Below, in pieces: positions 35,889 through 47,268 of a stretch of DNA of 64,000 bases. Below the pieces are notes generated by a model. The model ran no database searches. It was not told the origin of the DNA and saw only the letters and a program-made list of their open reading frames with translations. Each line of letters begins with the position of its first letter. Position 1 is the stretch's first letter. The DNA is from Thermothelomyces thermophilus ATCC 42464 (taxonomy: Eukaryota > Ascomycota > Sordariomycetes > Sordariales > Chaetomiaceae), in the NCBI RefSeq assembly GCF_000226095.1, contig NC_016473.1, positions 4,588,001-4,652,000 of the forward strand, read 5' to 3'. A program made the translations under genes and the position numbers.

Positions 35889-38178
35889 CGTGAACAAAGC
35901 TCGGCCGGATAAGAGGAAGCAATCAGTAAGCAGACGTATGTACTCGAGGGAAGCTTGAAAGAGCTATCGGTCTGTGGTCGTGCTATGGCGGGTCTGTCAG
36001 GGGACTCGGTCAGTTTGCTTGTCGGGCGAGAGATGGTCAGAGGCGGGTCTGCGTGATGCTGCTGCTCCTTGGGTTGTAGAGCTGAGGAAGGGATAGATTG
36101 TCTGTTGGAGAGGGCCTGTGGCGTTGTTGTTGGGAGAACTTGTCTCATCTCGATTCGGTGTATAATCTAATTAACTATCGGCTTGCTCGTACCGGCCCCG
36201 GGTTGGGGGGCCCGCAGGGTGCCACCTACCGCAACAGAATCGACCAGGGTAGCGATTGAAACTGGGGCGTGATCACGAGAACACTCCCAAAAAAGAAGGA
36301 CGTAGCTAGCGTTTCCTGGTAGCAGCAATGGGGATCAACTCTGGCGAAATAGCGTTGATAACTCTTTCTGGTGGGGTGGTGTACATACAATGCGCCTCTT
36401 CGGGAGCGAGTGTGGGTGTTGTTGTTGGTCTGGCCGTGGCCGTTGGTGCTGCGCTTTGCCGAGCTTCAGATGGAACTGGGGGGCGTGGTTAGGTGACCGC
36501 TCGCGGGATAGGGGATGGGTTTCTGGCAAACCATTCGCGTGCGACTTTGAAAAGGAAAGAAAAAAAATGAGACAATAACTTGTTGGCGTTTCTGTGCGAG
36601 CAACCTCGAAGGTTCTTTGGGCAAAAAGGTAATACTATCTAGTATACTCCGTAGTTCTTCGAACAATGGAGTGCCGTGGCGAAATTCACGATGTCCTCCA
36701 ATGGACGATTTACGATTTCCGGGTTGCATGCAGATCTCCGATTTCTTGACTCCGGCCTATTGGTCCCGTCTGTGTTACACAGCTTCACGGACAACAAATC
36801 CATTCCGGCCTCACGGTTGGGTGTCAGGACCCTGAAGCGATCAGTTACGGTTTATGAAAGTCCCGAAGCAAGCCACTGTCCCTTTTCTGTTTAGGGGTAA
36901 GTTGTTCGATCTCTTCATGCCTACATACCCTATCGGCAGCTTTACCCATGCAGTGTCCCTGCTGTCGTCATGCCAGGCTTCTGGGTCCCTCCAAAGGTGG
37001 ATTGCTCGCATTGTGGACCATGACGCTGCGGATGTAACGCGGCACTGACCAGACCAGTTGGGTCCACTATGACGAAGCACCTTTTCAATGTTTCAATGTC
37101 CTCGGATGCCTATGAGCTTTCTCTGCTGCTTTTCACCACTGACATCTGAATCTTGGAGAACCGGGTGTGGGTGCCTGGTCAAGATGCGAACTCGGTGATT
37201 TTCCCCAAGAGCTCCGAAACAACGCAAATAGCATTTCCAGGTTGTGTGCAGCATCAGAGTTTTGCTTGGTTCAGTACGGACTGCACTAGTGGCAGGGCTG
37301 AACAAATGTCAGCGCTTGATAAAAAAAAGGTTCCCCCGCGTCCGCACACCCGCACACCCACGCAAGAGTGCAATACCCCGCGGTTTCATCCCGCTTCAGT
37401 AGAGATGACCCTGGGAAACTCAGAGAGAAGCAGCATCGGATAGCTGAGTGACGCAAGGAGTCTGTCTCCAGATGGACTGTTTCACGGTTCCCGCGGAACG
37501 GTCTCTAGCTGCATTGAATAATACCACATCATCTTTTCACTCAAAAGACTGCAACCGCAGTTTCGCTGCTCTCGAGGCATTGCCCACTAGTTAAACCAGT
37601 TTGTAGTAATTTACAAACAATGGCAGACGTGGGGGTCCAACCTAAAGTAGGGAAACGAAGGCGACATGGTCATGGCCTCTTAAACGTTGGTCCCATAGCG
37701 GGAAGGGCTCCGCAAGCCGAATAATTTTAGTTACCCCTTTGCGAATTTGTTTATGCCTCTCTCCCTGGCGTCTGGCAATCTGACAACAAATGCGCTTCAA
37801 GGTGAGGACTTGAATCTGAAACCGGCCTCGACCAACGCCGCTCGCACCAGCAAGAGCGAGGTCGGCCAACCATTGGCTGTTGGCCCCGAAACACAGCCAT
37901 CCCAACAACTTCACAACCACTCACCAGCTCGGCCCCCCTTCCCCCCCCCCCCCCCGGCGGAAGCCCCCCAATACCAAAGAGCTGCCATGTTGTACATACA
38001 TAGATACAAGCGGATCAATATCACAAACCAATCCCAACGCCATCAGCCCACTAGTGAAATGCTGGGAACCAGGGGGCGAAACCAGAGAAGAGAGCAAAAA
38101 ATGAGGGAAAAACTTAGCAGGGACCAAGAGATTCGAAAAGAAAACATATTTTTTTTAAAAAAAAGAAAAAAACAAGGT
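35889..38178. other. Intergenic between trehalase and DUF3405 gene
   Basis: It holds the trehalase promoter on the left. TACTCCGTA lies at 36645-36653. A run of about 16 C is at 37938-37955, and A/T runs near 38148-38172 mark the 3' end of the DUF3405 gene. No frame carries a recognisable domain. Confidence 0.6.
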
Positions 38179-40573
38179 TCAGGGTTGCCAACCCTCTAGC
38201 TCACTCGGATGCTCCCACTTGATCGGGTGCAGCAGCATGCTCCTGAGGCACATCCTCCCCGTCCCGCTCGCCCTCTCCTCCTCGACCTTGCCCCCGCGGA
38301 GGGTGCCGTCGCCGGAGCGGCCGCCGTCGGGCCCGCGGCCGTCGTACTGCGCGTAGCCGAGCCAGCGGCGCCACAGCAGGCCCGCGAACTCGCTGTGGTA
38401 GTACCAGGTGGTGCCCTTGTGGTTGTGCTCGTTGCGCAGGTCGAAGGGGCTCCCGCGCCCGCCGCTGGACCCGTCGCGGCCGCCGTTGAAGGCGCGGTCG
38501 ACGGCGGCGAGGTCCCAGCGGCGGTCGAGCGAGACCGGGTGAGGGGCGTAGACGGCCTTGAGCCCCCGGTGCAGCGCCACGGTGGCCGGGAACATCTCGC
38601 TGAACATGGTGTGGCGCAGCCGCCACGTCTCCTCGTGCATGGCGGCCAGCAGGCGGCGGCTGAGGCGCGAGGCCGTCACGATGGCGCACCGCCGCGGCGG
38701 CGGCGGCAGCGCCGTGTTGTAGCCCGTCACGTCCGACGCGAACACCCAGCCCGAGTCCTCGGCGTCGAAGATCGGGTTGAGCGTGATGAGGTCGGCGTCC
38801 TCGCCCACGCCGCAGGCCGGATCGGTGCGGGTCGCGCACGACGGCGGGATGAAGCTCTGGCCGGCCTCCTCGGCGCGCAGACGCGCGCGGCCGGCGAAGG
38901 AGACGGGGCCGAAGATGGGCGAGCGTCCGCTGGCGAGCGTCTCGTTGTGCACGAGGGCGGTGAAGTTGGCCCAGTCGCCGTGGTAGCGCGGGATGTAGTA
39001 CTTGGCGGACCGTTCCCAGGCGCCGACGCGAGATTGCTGCTTGGCCCATGTGCCCAGGCGGTCAAAGAGCTCGTAGTAGTTGCCGAGCCAGCGCATGTCG
39101 AGCTCCCAGTTCCAGAAGTGGTCGTACTCCGGATGGTTCATGGCGAAGTACTGGAGCGGCATGTGCGCGCTGCGGTAGACGCCGTGTATGTCGCCGCCGC
39201 TGGGGTTGGAGAAGCTGCGGCCGAACTGCCCGGGATAGACGAGGCGCATCTGTTCCTCCGACCAGAGCGTGCAGATGCTGTGGAACTCGGCTGGTACGTT
39301 GTCGTCGAGGACTCGTTGGGCCGTCGCCGGATCTGCCCAGATGGCCTCGTTGTCATCGCGAACGTGAAGGAGGAAGTGGACGGTGTATTCACCTCCGGAC
39401 CGCAGGGCGAGCTCCGAAATCATGGCGCGGAAGTTGAGGACCGCGTGATGCGTCCACTGAAAACCGGTGTATGCCCGGACCACGACGGCAGTCCGCGGGA
39501 TCTTCTTCTTTTGGGTCCCGCCGCTGCTGCTAGAGGACCGCTCGGCGTTCGTCGTCGTCGATCTGGTCGGGGAGGGCTGAGTTTGGGCACCGGACTCTAC
39601 GAACCGCTCCTTGTTGGATTCGTAGCACCAATCCTGCGCCTCTCCCCAATCAATGTTGTCGTAATTTATCTTGCCCGTCTTTGCCCACACTGCATCAGAC
39701 CCCGCCCGCTCTGTGTCCATACCGACTTCCACACCTCCTTCCTCGAAGCTGTACCCCAAACCATAGGGGCCGTATCTCCCAAATCTGTCGAAGCAAACAT
39801 CGTCCCTCAGCCCAAGGAGGCCATGGGAGCCAATGACGGGCTCCGGTTGGCCCTGGACGACGCCGTTGTACGCGTAGAGATCGGGAACGGGAATCTTGTT
39901 GTCTTTGTCGAGATAGCACGGTTTGACTGGGTGGTACTGGGCCTTGTACTCGGGCGATTCATAGTCCGGCTGAGGCACATACGGGGTGGGTGTTGGCAAG
40001 CCCGTATAGGATATCGTGAGCGGGTATGGGGACTTCTCACCCGGCAGTCCGGGGTACTCGGGTTTGTATTCGCGGGCGGGCACGAGGGCCTTGAGGCCGA
40101 CAAAGAAGCCATCGAGGCTGTCGGGTTAGAAAAAATCATGCGGCGAGAGAAGACTTGGGGTTGGGGGATGCTCACTGTTTGTATTTTAACCAGTGCGGCA
40201 TGCCTTCGCGCCAGTTTGAGGGACTCCCTTCCTCCGAATTCTCCGAGCCCGCTACTACCACGACGACCCCCGGGTCGTTCTTGATGCCCTTGGCTCCATG
40301 GACGTAACTGGTGTCCTTCGCATACGGCTTGGAGTGTACCAAATCTAGCAGCCGTTCCCTGCGGAGCTCGCGCTTGCCGGAGCTGAGGGTGAGGAAGAGA
40401 AGGGCTAGGCCCGCGGCAGTCCATAGGATGACCCTCCGATATAAGCAATGGCCCAGCAGCGTCCGAATCTTCGGCTTCTGGTACACTGGGCGCGGTAGGA
40501 GGGAATTTTCGTTATTGGAGAGGAGGCTCGTTAGGGATGAACTGCTTTTGGGTATGAACGAGGGGCGGCCCAT
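38179..40573 (-). CDS. DUF3405 family type II membrane protein
   Basis: Two exons (40176-40573, 38179-40117) give 778 residues. One membrane helix near residue 50-70 (RRVILWTAAGLALLFLTLSS) follows a short cytosolic tail, so the bulk should face the secretory lumen. The body has the look of the fungal DUF3405 family (PF11885): TAVVVRAYTGFQWTHHAVLN, HFLLHVRDDNEAIW, HFWNWELDMRWLGNYYEL, and a final HNHKGTTWYYHSEFAGLLWRRWLG block. A glycosyltransferase-like fold has been suggested by general appearance, but I know no proven activity. The 58-bp intron (40118-40175) has a GTGAGC donor and CGACAG acceptor and restores HLDGFFVGLKALVPAREY. A Ser/Thr-rich low-complexity insert lies near residues 300-330. 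Confidence 0.85.
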
Positions 40574-42319
40574 CGCGTGGAAGTCTGCGAGCCGAGAGCG
40601 AAGAACAGATGTGCTGTTGTCTTGCTGTCCGGCAACAAGCAGCTAAGAACAAGTGTATTGGCTATTGCCTTACATGAGACTAGAGCAGGAAAGCACCGGG
40701 AGGGTTGAATGCTTGTTTATGAGACGGGTATTGAAAACAACAGCAACGTTGTAGACAAAAAACAAGGACGGACAAATCAAGGCATTTCAACCAGCCCTGC
40801 ACAATACGTCACAGGGCGGCCGACAGCATCGAGCAGCCAGGAGACCTGAGAAGTATTTGAAGCATTGTTGACCGCAGAAGCAGAGACGGCGGCCATGCAG
40901 GCATGCAGCAACAAGCATGCACAGAGGCGCAAGACACTTGTCTGTGGGCAGGGCCTGCCAAATACAGGCCGGGCCAAGCCCGTGGTTCAGACCGTTGGAC
41001 AAGGCGTGACAGGCCATAGCCACCCCGGAGAAGACCAGAGGGAAGACTGCTCTGTGGGGACCTCGACCTCAATCCGCCCCCGAGTCAACAATGCCTTGGC
41101 CCGTGTTCGGAGGCTCACAGATCGCTCGAAGGCCGTCGGGGGCCTGCACGGTCATAACGGGGCAGTCTGGCCCGGCCTCTGACCGAGTTGCGGCAAGCAG
41201 CAGGTGCCATCCATGGTCCGAGGGTTGCGAGGGTACCAATGTATCCGTAGGGGACCGCGATGGCACCTAAAACCCGACGGCGTGGTCCGAGGCAGCAACT
41301 AATCGCTTCTCTCGCTTTAAAACGTAACAAGTGTATTTTCGTTGCTGAAGTGGGAGTTGAGAAAGATACAACTTTCAGTTTGGGTCGACAGTGGCATGAG
41401 GTGGGTCCTATTATAACCCAGATGCGACTGCCCCACCAACTGCCGATGGGTACCTGCACAAGATTGGCCAAGACCTTCAAGGAATTGAAGCTTGACCGTT
41501 AACTACTCCACGCGTTCCAGAACCCGGAGGCCTGAACCATGAAACATTGCACCACCAACACCCGAAGGCTTTTGCCACAATCTCCAACCAACCCAAACGT
41601 TACCGGGAGATGTCAGCCGAAACCTCCGAGCCCTGGCCGCTTTGTATTGCATATGTTGGACCCTCATAGCCAATCTTGTAGCGATATTTATATCTGTACA
41701 CTACAATACCTGGTGTAGGTATGTACAGTACATACCTCCGCACACTTGGGATGTATTTGTAGTTATGTACTGTATGTAATCCGTACATGCATTGTCCTTC
41801 GTTCTCTCAAGCCCACCCACCAGATCCACGCGGGCCTTGGGCCGGGAGGGGCGAGGCTAGGCAGCGATCTCCCGAACAACCTTGCACGTCTGTACTACTC
41901 AAATGCACAAACATCCGCGTTGCGGCCTGTATGTATGAACGTAAGGATAGTTCTTCTCGGTAATCTATAAACCCCTGCTCGCAGAGGGCTGAGGTCTCAC
42001 TAACTGGCCTGTTTCCTCTCAAGCCCCGGGTCTTCAGCATGTTTCATCTTTGCTTTAACTATTTATTACACACACCCCTCTGTGACACCTCTATCTTCCT
42101 CAAGCCATCCAAGGCCTAGCCGCTGAAACCCAAAACTGGCTTCAACCCGAAGTTCGAGTCAACTGCACCGAGTCGCAGCAACTTCACCATGATTAACAAA
42201 TAATTTTCTCACATGCTCGGCGAAGGAAAAAAAAAACATGTGTCTATACTTCCCCTTCTTTCAGCGCTCATCAATAATGCTGCAGAACGTCAATTTAGTT
42301 CCCTGGCTCGGACGCCGTG
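40574..42319. other. Intergenic between DUF3405 gene and MFS transporter
   Basis: It holds the promoter of the DUF3405 gene on the left and the transporter 3' end on the right. The hairpin at 41717-41737 is here, with further TATGTAC words at about 41755-41790. I see no gene. Confidence 0.6.
41717..41737. repeat. Perfect 21-bp hairpin (10-bp arms)
   Basis: AGGTATGTAC and GTACATACCT flank a central A at 41727. It has the same core as the hairpins at 3660-3678 and 32573-32593. Confidence 0.85.
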
Positions 42320-44420
42320 CTATGCCCCGTCTGCTCTACGACTCAGCTCCTTCCTCGCGACGCTCTGTTTGGCAAGCCTCCTCGCCCTGCGCCGCTTATC
42401 CACCCGGTCCCGCCAGCTCTTTCCCCACCAGATTGTCGCCTGGAGAGCCGCGGTGCTCCCCATCAGAAACAGAGCGCTGACGGTCGAGAACCAGCCGACG
42501 CCGATGCCCTGGACGGCCGGGAGCACGCAGGCGGTGGCTGCGCATGCAAAGAGGTAGCGCACAAAGTAGTTTCCCGCAATCACCTCGGCCCCGCGACCCT
42601 GCATCACGTCGAGGCAGTACGTGTTCAGGCTCGGGAAGCAGAACAGCTGCGCGACGCCCTGCACAAACAGCGTCACCACGGCCAGCGGGATCCCCCCGGC
42701 CTCCTTCTCGACCCCCCACCCGTACACCAGCAGACAAGCCGGAATGACGACGCCCATGAACGGCACCGCCGACCGCAGCCGGTCCTCGGGCACCCTGACC
42801 CCGTCGCGCTTCGCGATCCAGCTCTTGACGACATGGTCGGCGTACCGCCCCCCGACCAGCGTGCCCATGAGATAGCCCGTGCCCGGGGCGAGGTAGAAGA
42901 GGCCCGACTGCATCGGCGTCGTGAGGTGGAAGCGCGGGTTCAGCACGTACCGGATGGGCGTGAGCAGCGAGTACATGTTCCAGATGACGGCCGACGAGGC
43001 CAGGCTGGCGGTCACCAGGTTCGGGTACACGAACAGCCGGAGCACCCGCACCGGGTTGATCATGCCCCAGAGCACCGTCATCTTCTGCCGCGGCGAGTAG
43101 CCCTCGAGGTCGTCCACCTTGCGGTGATGGATGGTCTCGGGCAGCAGGGGAGTCAAGGTGAAGAGCGCGGCGAGCCCGGACAGGCCCGCCTGCAGCCAGA
43201 AGATGACGCGCCACGAGGCGTAGGTGACGATGATTCCGCCGATGAAAGGGCCCAGGGCCGGGCCAATAAGGGTGCCGGACATAAACCATCCCAGGGCAGT
43301 GGCGCGCTCGGTCGGACGGTAGATATCGCTGGCCCGAGAGACAGGTGCGGATGGTGAGCGTCTTGTCCATGATTCCGATCCTGAGGTGTGACCCGGGGGA
43401 TGAACTCACCCAATACAAGCTGACCCGACCAAGATGAACGCCGTTCCCTCAAATGCGGTCAGGACGCGGAACACAAAGAACGCGGCCAGGTTCGGGGCTA
43501 AAGCAGTCCCAATACTACACGCGAAAAACAGCATCGCCGTCACCTGGTTTACCTGTTGCGGTAGTCAGCGGTAACTATTCACCCAGTGACTCCGTCCAAG
43601 CCCCTTTCCCCATCGCCACAGTATCACTGCGGCCGAGGGGGGAAAAAGGAAAAAAAAAAAAAAGGGGGGGTTGGAGGGGGAAGAAGGGGAAACAGTATTC
43701 AAGACCAGAAAGACTGACCCTCCTTCGCCCATACACCTCGCTCGTCGGTCCCCACACAACGGGCGACAGCCCCATCGTGAACATGTAGACCGCGTTCACC
43801 ACGTTGATCACCGTTCCATTGGTCCCATATTCGCGTGCCACCTCGGGCGTGGCGGCCAGGACCGATGTGCTCGACACGGGCGATAGAAACGAGCTATCTG
43901 AGACGTTAGAGATAATTGAAGAAGGCGAGCGCACAAAGCACACATCTCCACCCAGTAGGATTGGACCTACGAGCACAGAACGGAAAAGGGGGGTCGCTAT
44001 GACGTACCAGAAGGAGAGCAGGGCGACCATGATCAGCTTGCGGTGCGGTGGGAAGCGGTCGTACACCTCGTCCGGGATGGTGGGAATGTGGGAGGTCTGG
44101 TGGGTGATGGCGTGCTCGCCGACGGAGATGTGGTCTGCCAACCCCGGTTCCGGACCCGGCGTCTCGAGGTCGGGTCGGGAATGGACCGAGTCCGGGTACC
44201 GACCCCGGTCCGTGTCCGGAGCCGAGTCGGAGGAGATCCGGTGACCGGTGGAGGCTGACCGGGGCCGTTTTTCTGCGTCAGGGTTCGGGTCTGAGAATGC
44301 GGGCGTGGGCTTGCTGGGTTGGGCTTTTCCCGCGGGGGTAAGGGATCTCTGTGGATCTCGGCCGTCTGCCGGTTGTAGGCCGTCGGAAGGCCGTTGTTCA
44401 CTAGTGCCGGAGGTAGTCAT
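42320..44420 (-). CDS. MFS transporter, DHA1 drug/H+ antiporter type
   Basis: Four exons (44008-44420, 43719-43893, 43410-43552, 42320-43328) join in phase for 579 residues. About 130 disordered Pro/Arg/Asp-rich residues come first. The membrane part starts at KLIMVALLSFCSFLSPVSST. Motif A is GPTSEVYGRRR; the antiporter-type region is SGTLIGPALGPFIGGIIV. About 12 helices are expected, with a long central loop around HHRKVDDLEGYSPRQKM. The ending, CFPSLNTYCLDVMQGRGAEV and NYFVRYLFACAATACVLP, resembles fungal multidrug exporters of the DHA1 group. The substrate cannot be told from sequence. Intron 1's acceptor must be the GATAG at 43894-43898, since the earlier CTCAG would create stops. Confidence 0.9.
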
Positions 44421-45424
44421 GGTTGGTGGCCCCCTTTGTCTGGCCCGGCCTTGGCGATGATTATATCTGGCCAGGCGTGGCGGGTAGATATGTCAAGTAG
44501 TGGATTAAAGGGGTATACTCGACGGAGAGGGCTGGACATGGTTAAATGTCTGCGTCGACAATAGAGGAGTTTTTCTGCGTCTTGACCGCCCCGGACGGAG
44601 ATAGGCCGGGCAAGGTCTCCCTGTGCCGGTGCCGGGTTCCATGTCGGATAGGCATGCAGATCCGAGGCGCGAATACGGAGCAGCTCAAATTGAAGAAACA
44701 GGGTTAGGGTTCTATGCGACATGCACCCCATCCTCTGTCGAGAGATGAGAAGCTAGCAGCATCATCGCTTATGCTGCGCACGTTATGGAGCAGTAGTCCC
44801 AGAGAATATTGAAGTCTCCATATTTTGTAGGCTGTACGGGTGTACTGCTGTTGTGATGTCCGTGACAGTGCGTTGAGTGCAATGTTGCATCCTCAATACA
44901 GAAATCTACGAACTACGGAGTACGGAGTAATCCGTATGTGATCAGCAAAGCACCATACCAAGGGGCCAAGGCCAAGGTAAGAGTGTGGCCGTGCCGAGTT
45001 CGAAGTTTCGAGCCACGGGCCGCACGGTGAAACAAAGACAAGCAGGTGGCCCAGACCCGCAGCGAACCGTTTGTTTCCCTTTTGGCAGGCTTTGTCCCCA
45101 ACTGCCGTGGAAGTGGAGTTGACAGTCCGTCCCACCTGTGTGCTACCCCACAAGTTCGTGCACATGTGCCTACGGATACTCTCTTCGTTCCCTTCAAAAG
45201 ACGCAGTGCGGCCTTTCAATCACGCAGACACACACATTAACTAAGCGGCAACCGGGCCGACATCGAGTCCGGAAATGTGCTCCGGCCAATAAGGGATTCG
45301 ACATACCGGATTTCGAATTGGCAGGGCAACGTGACGTCAAAAATCGGGAGCCGTCTGAGCGATGGTGCCACTCCGGGTGGTGCACTGTTCCCGACATGCG
45401 GATATGTATACTTCAGTGACTATA

Positions 45425-45442
45425 TATGTATGTACATACATA
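45425..45442. repeat. 18-bp perfect palindrome
   Basis: TATGTATGTACATACATA is its own reverse complement. It is a shorter, even-centred version of the GTATGTA hairpins elsewhere. Confidence 0.8.
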
Positions 45443-46261
45443 CATGGTATGCCAGTGGAAGATGCGTGTGTGGAACCAGGCTGACCCGAAAGAATTGATT
45501 GATGGGCAGCAGCCAGAGCACGACACGGCGGGTGCGTAGATGGGTGCTTAAACTGACAACGAAGGACTGATGATGCCTACAGAATAATTACTGGAAAGAA
45601 CCAACAAAAAAAAAAAAAAGGTCAAGGTTCTCGGCCACGCGGGCCCGAGTCTCAAGTTTCTATGCCAATCCGCTGCCTCGAGTCGCGCTTGCAGAGAACA
45701 CCCGCAAAATGATGCTCGCAGCCGAGGTTAGCAATATGCACCGGCCCGAGACATCACCTCGTGTCACTTGTACAGTACATAGCCTGGGCCTCAAACTTCT
45801 CAGACGACCTTGTCTGTGGAGAGGGACGATAACTAGTGAACCCGTTCCTATCATGATAGCGAGCCCCATTCCACAACGTCGGCGACGGCCAAGAAAGCCC
45901 AGTCTACCCTTCAGGAAGGAGACAAGAAAATCCCGTCTTGGCCGCCGAGACGGCGATCCCCTCGGCGGAGATTTCCGCCCGAATTCAATGGCCCTGAAGC
46001 GAGATTCGGCGCACGCCCGCGGAATGGTTCCGGTGCTGTACGGAATTTACTGCATCAGGCTACAAGACCAGCAAATCGGTCGCGTGCGCTCCTGCCGACT
46101 CGCCTGGGTTGCTCATTTTTCGAGGGTGCCTTGGTCCGCTCCCCGTAGGCGCTACGGAGTTGCTACGGAGTAGCGCCCGACAAAAACGGCGAGAGCTCCG
46201 GCTCCAGACGGCGGTGGCCCGAACCAAGCATCCTGACCTGTGTTCGACAGTTCTCGGCACC

Positions 46262-46295
46262 GCTTGGCATGCCCCGGTGACGGGGCATGCCAAGC
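46262..46295. repeat. Perfect GC-rich stem-loop, 15-bp arms
   Basis: GCTTGGCATGCCCCG and CGGGGCATGCCAAGC flank the four-base loop GTGA. It differs in composition from the AT-rich hairpins and lies between the two transporter genes, about 1 kb from PTR2. Confidence 0.9.
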
Positions 46296-47137
46296 TTCGC
46301 ACGGCATACTGAATTATCTAGGAGCCAGTCGTTTGTTGTTTGTTTGCTGCTGCCAAGGAGCTGGGCGTGGATGCTTTAGGAAGCTGCCCATGCCGATGGC
46401 GAAACCCTCATGGGGCACCCCCAGTCCAGATGAGCGGTCTCCCTCCATCAAGCGGTTGGGGACGACTGCCTCCTGAGTTGGTGGCTCGGGCGCCTGCAGC
46501 CAAGCGCCAGTTCACGGGCCGCCGAAAGCTTCTGTTCGAGCCAACTTTTTTAGTATCGCGGGGTACTGCCGTGCTGGATCAGATGACCGTGCCCCATCCA
46601 AGGGCACCTTATCGATGAACAGCATAGATGAGGGAGAAAAGATGAGTGGCCTGCAACTAGGGACCAAAGGGGCAACATTCCGCTCTGCTCTCCTCGTTGC
46701 ATAATTGTCGGAGGAGCATGGCCAGACCGTCGAAATGGAGGGATGGCAAGGACAAAACGACCGTGCCGCCCTTTGCTAGTTATCTCTCGGCGCTCTTGCA
46801 CCATCTTTGGAAGGTGTTAAGACTTCCAAGACTTTTTTCGGTTTTCAAAGATGGACACTGTTCGCTAGTGTATGGAATTCGGCAAATGTGCACGCACAGA
46901 ACAGGACGGTGGCTTGCCGGCCAGTTCGCCTCCCCGGCCCAGGTCTCCGGCCCATTTCCATTGTTGGGTCCTTCAATCACTCCGCTCGGGCAAGCTCACC
47001 TGTTGGAGCTGTCACCCTCGACTCCAACGTGGGATCCATTAACTACAGTACCTCCCAGGGCGTTCCCTGTAGGATGTATGTCTCATGCGGGGATCGCCCA
47101 GGGCACGATCATACTGTAACGTCCCCTCTGTAGTACC

Positions 47138-47161
47138 ATATATATATATATATATATATAT
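47138..47161. repeat. (AT)12 dinucleotide repeat in the PTR2 promoter
   Basis: An uninterrupted AT run of 24 bases lies about 108 bp upstream of the PTR2 start codon. It could serve as a TATA-like or nucleosome-free element, and its length is likely to vary between strains. Confidence 0.85.
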
Positions 47162-47268
47162 CTTGCCGTGCCGCGCTGCGACGGTACCTCGACCGCGCTC
47201 ATTCCCATTCCATCTCTCCTCGTTTCGCCGGTCTGAGCAACTCTCTTGAGGAGCCTTCTCCTTCCTCC

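Larger units (their letters stand above)
44421..47268. other. Intergenic between MFS and PTR2 genes
   Basis: This 2.8-kb spacer lies between divergent transporter genes. It holds three copies of TACGGAGTA (44914, 44921, 46164), one GTACAGTAC (45770), palindromes at 45425-45442 and 46262-46295, and a long AT run (47138-47161) about 110 bp before PTR2. No reading frame has support. Confidence 0.6.

Noticed and set aside
38209-40284. A 691-codon plus-strand frame
   Set aside because: It is exactly antisense to the DUF3405 gene; long antisense frames are usual where third positions are nearly all G/C. No motif seen.
42317-43357. A 346-codon plus-strand frame
   Set aside because: Antisense to the MFS transporter; Arg/His/Gln-rich shadow composition.
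43894-43905. CTCAG as acceptor for MFS intron 1
   Set aside because: It would create stop codons at once; the next AG (GATAG) restores the conserved CSFLSPVSST segment.
44698-44711. Telomere-like AGGGTTAGGGTT
   Set aside because: Only two units; too short to mean an interstitial telomere.
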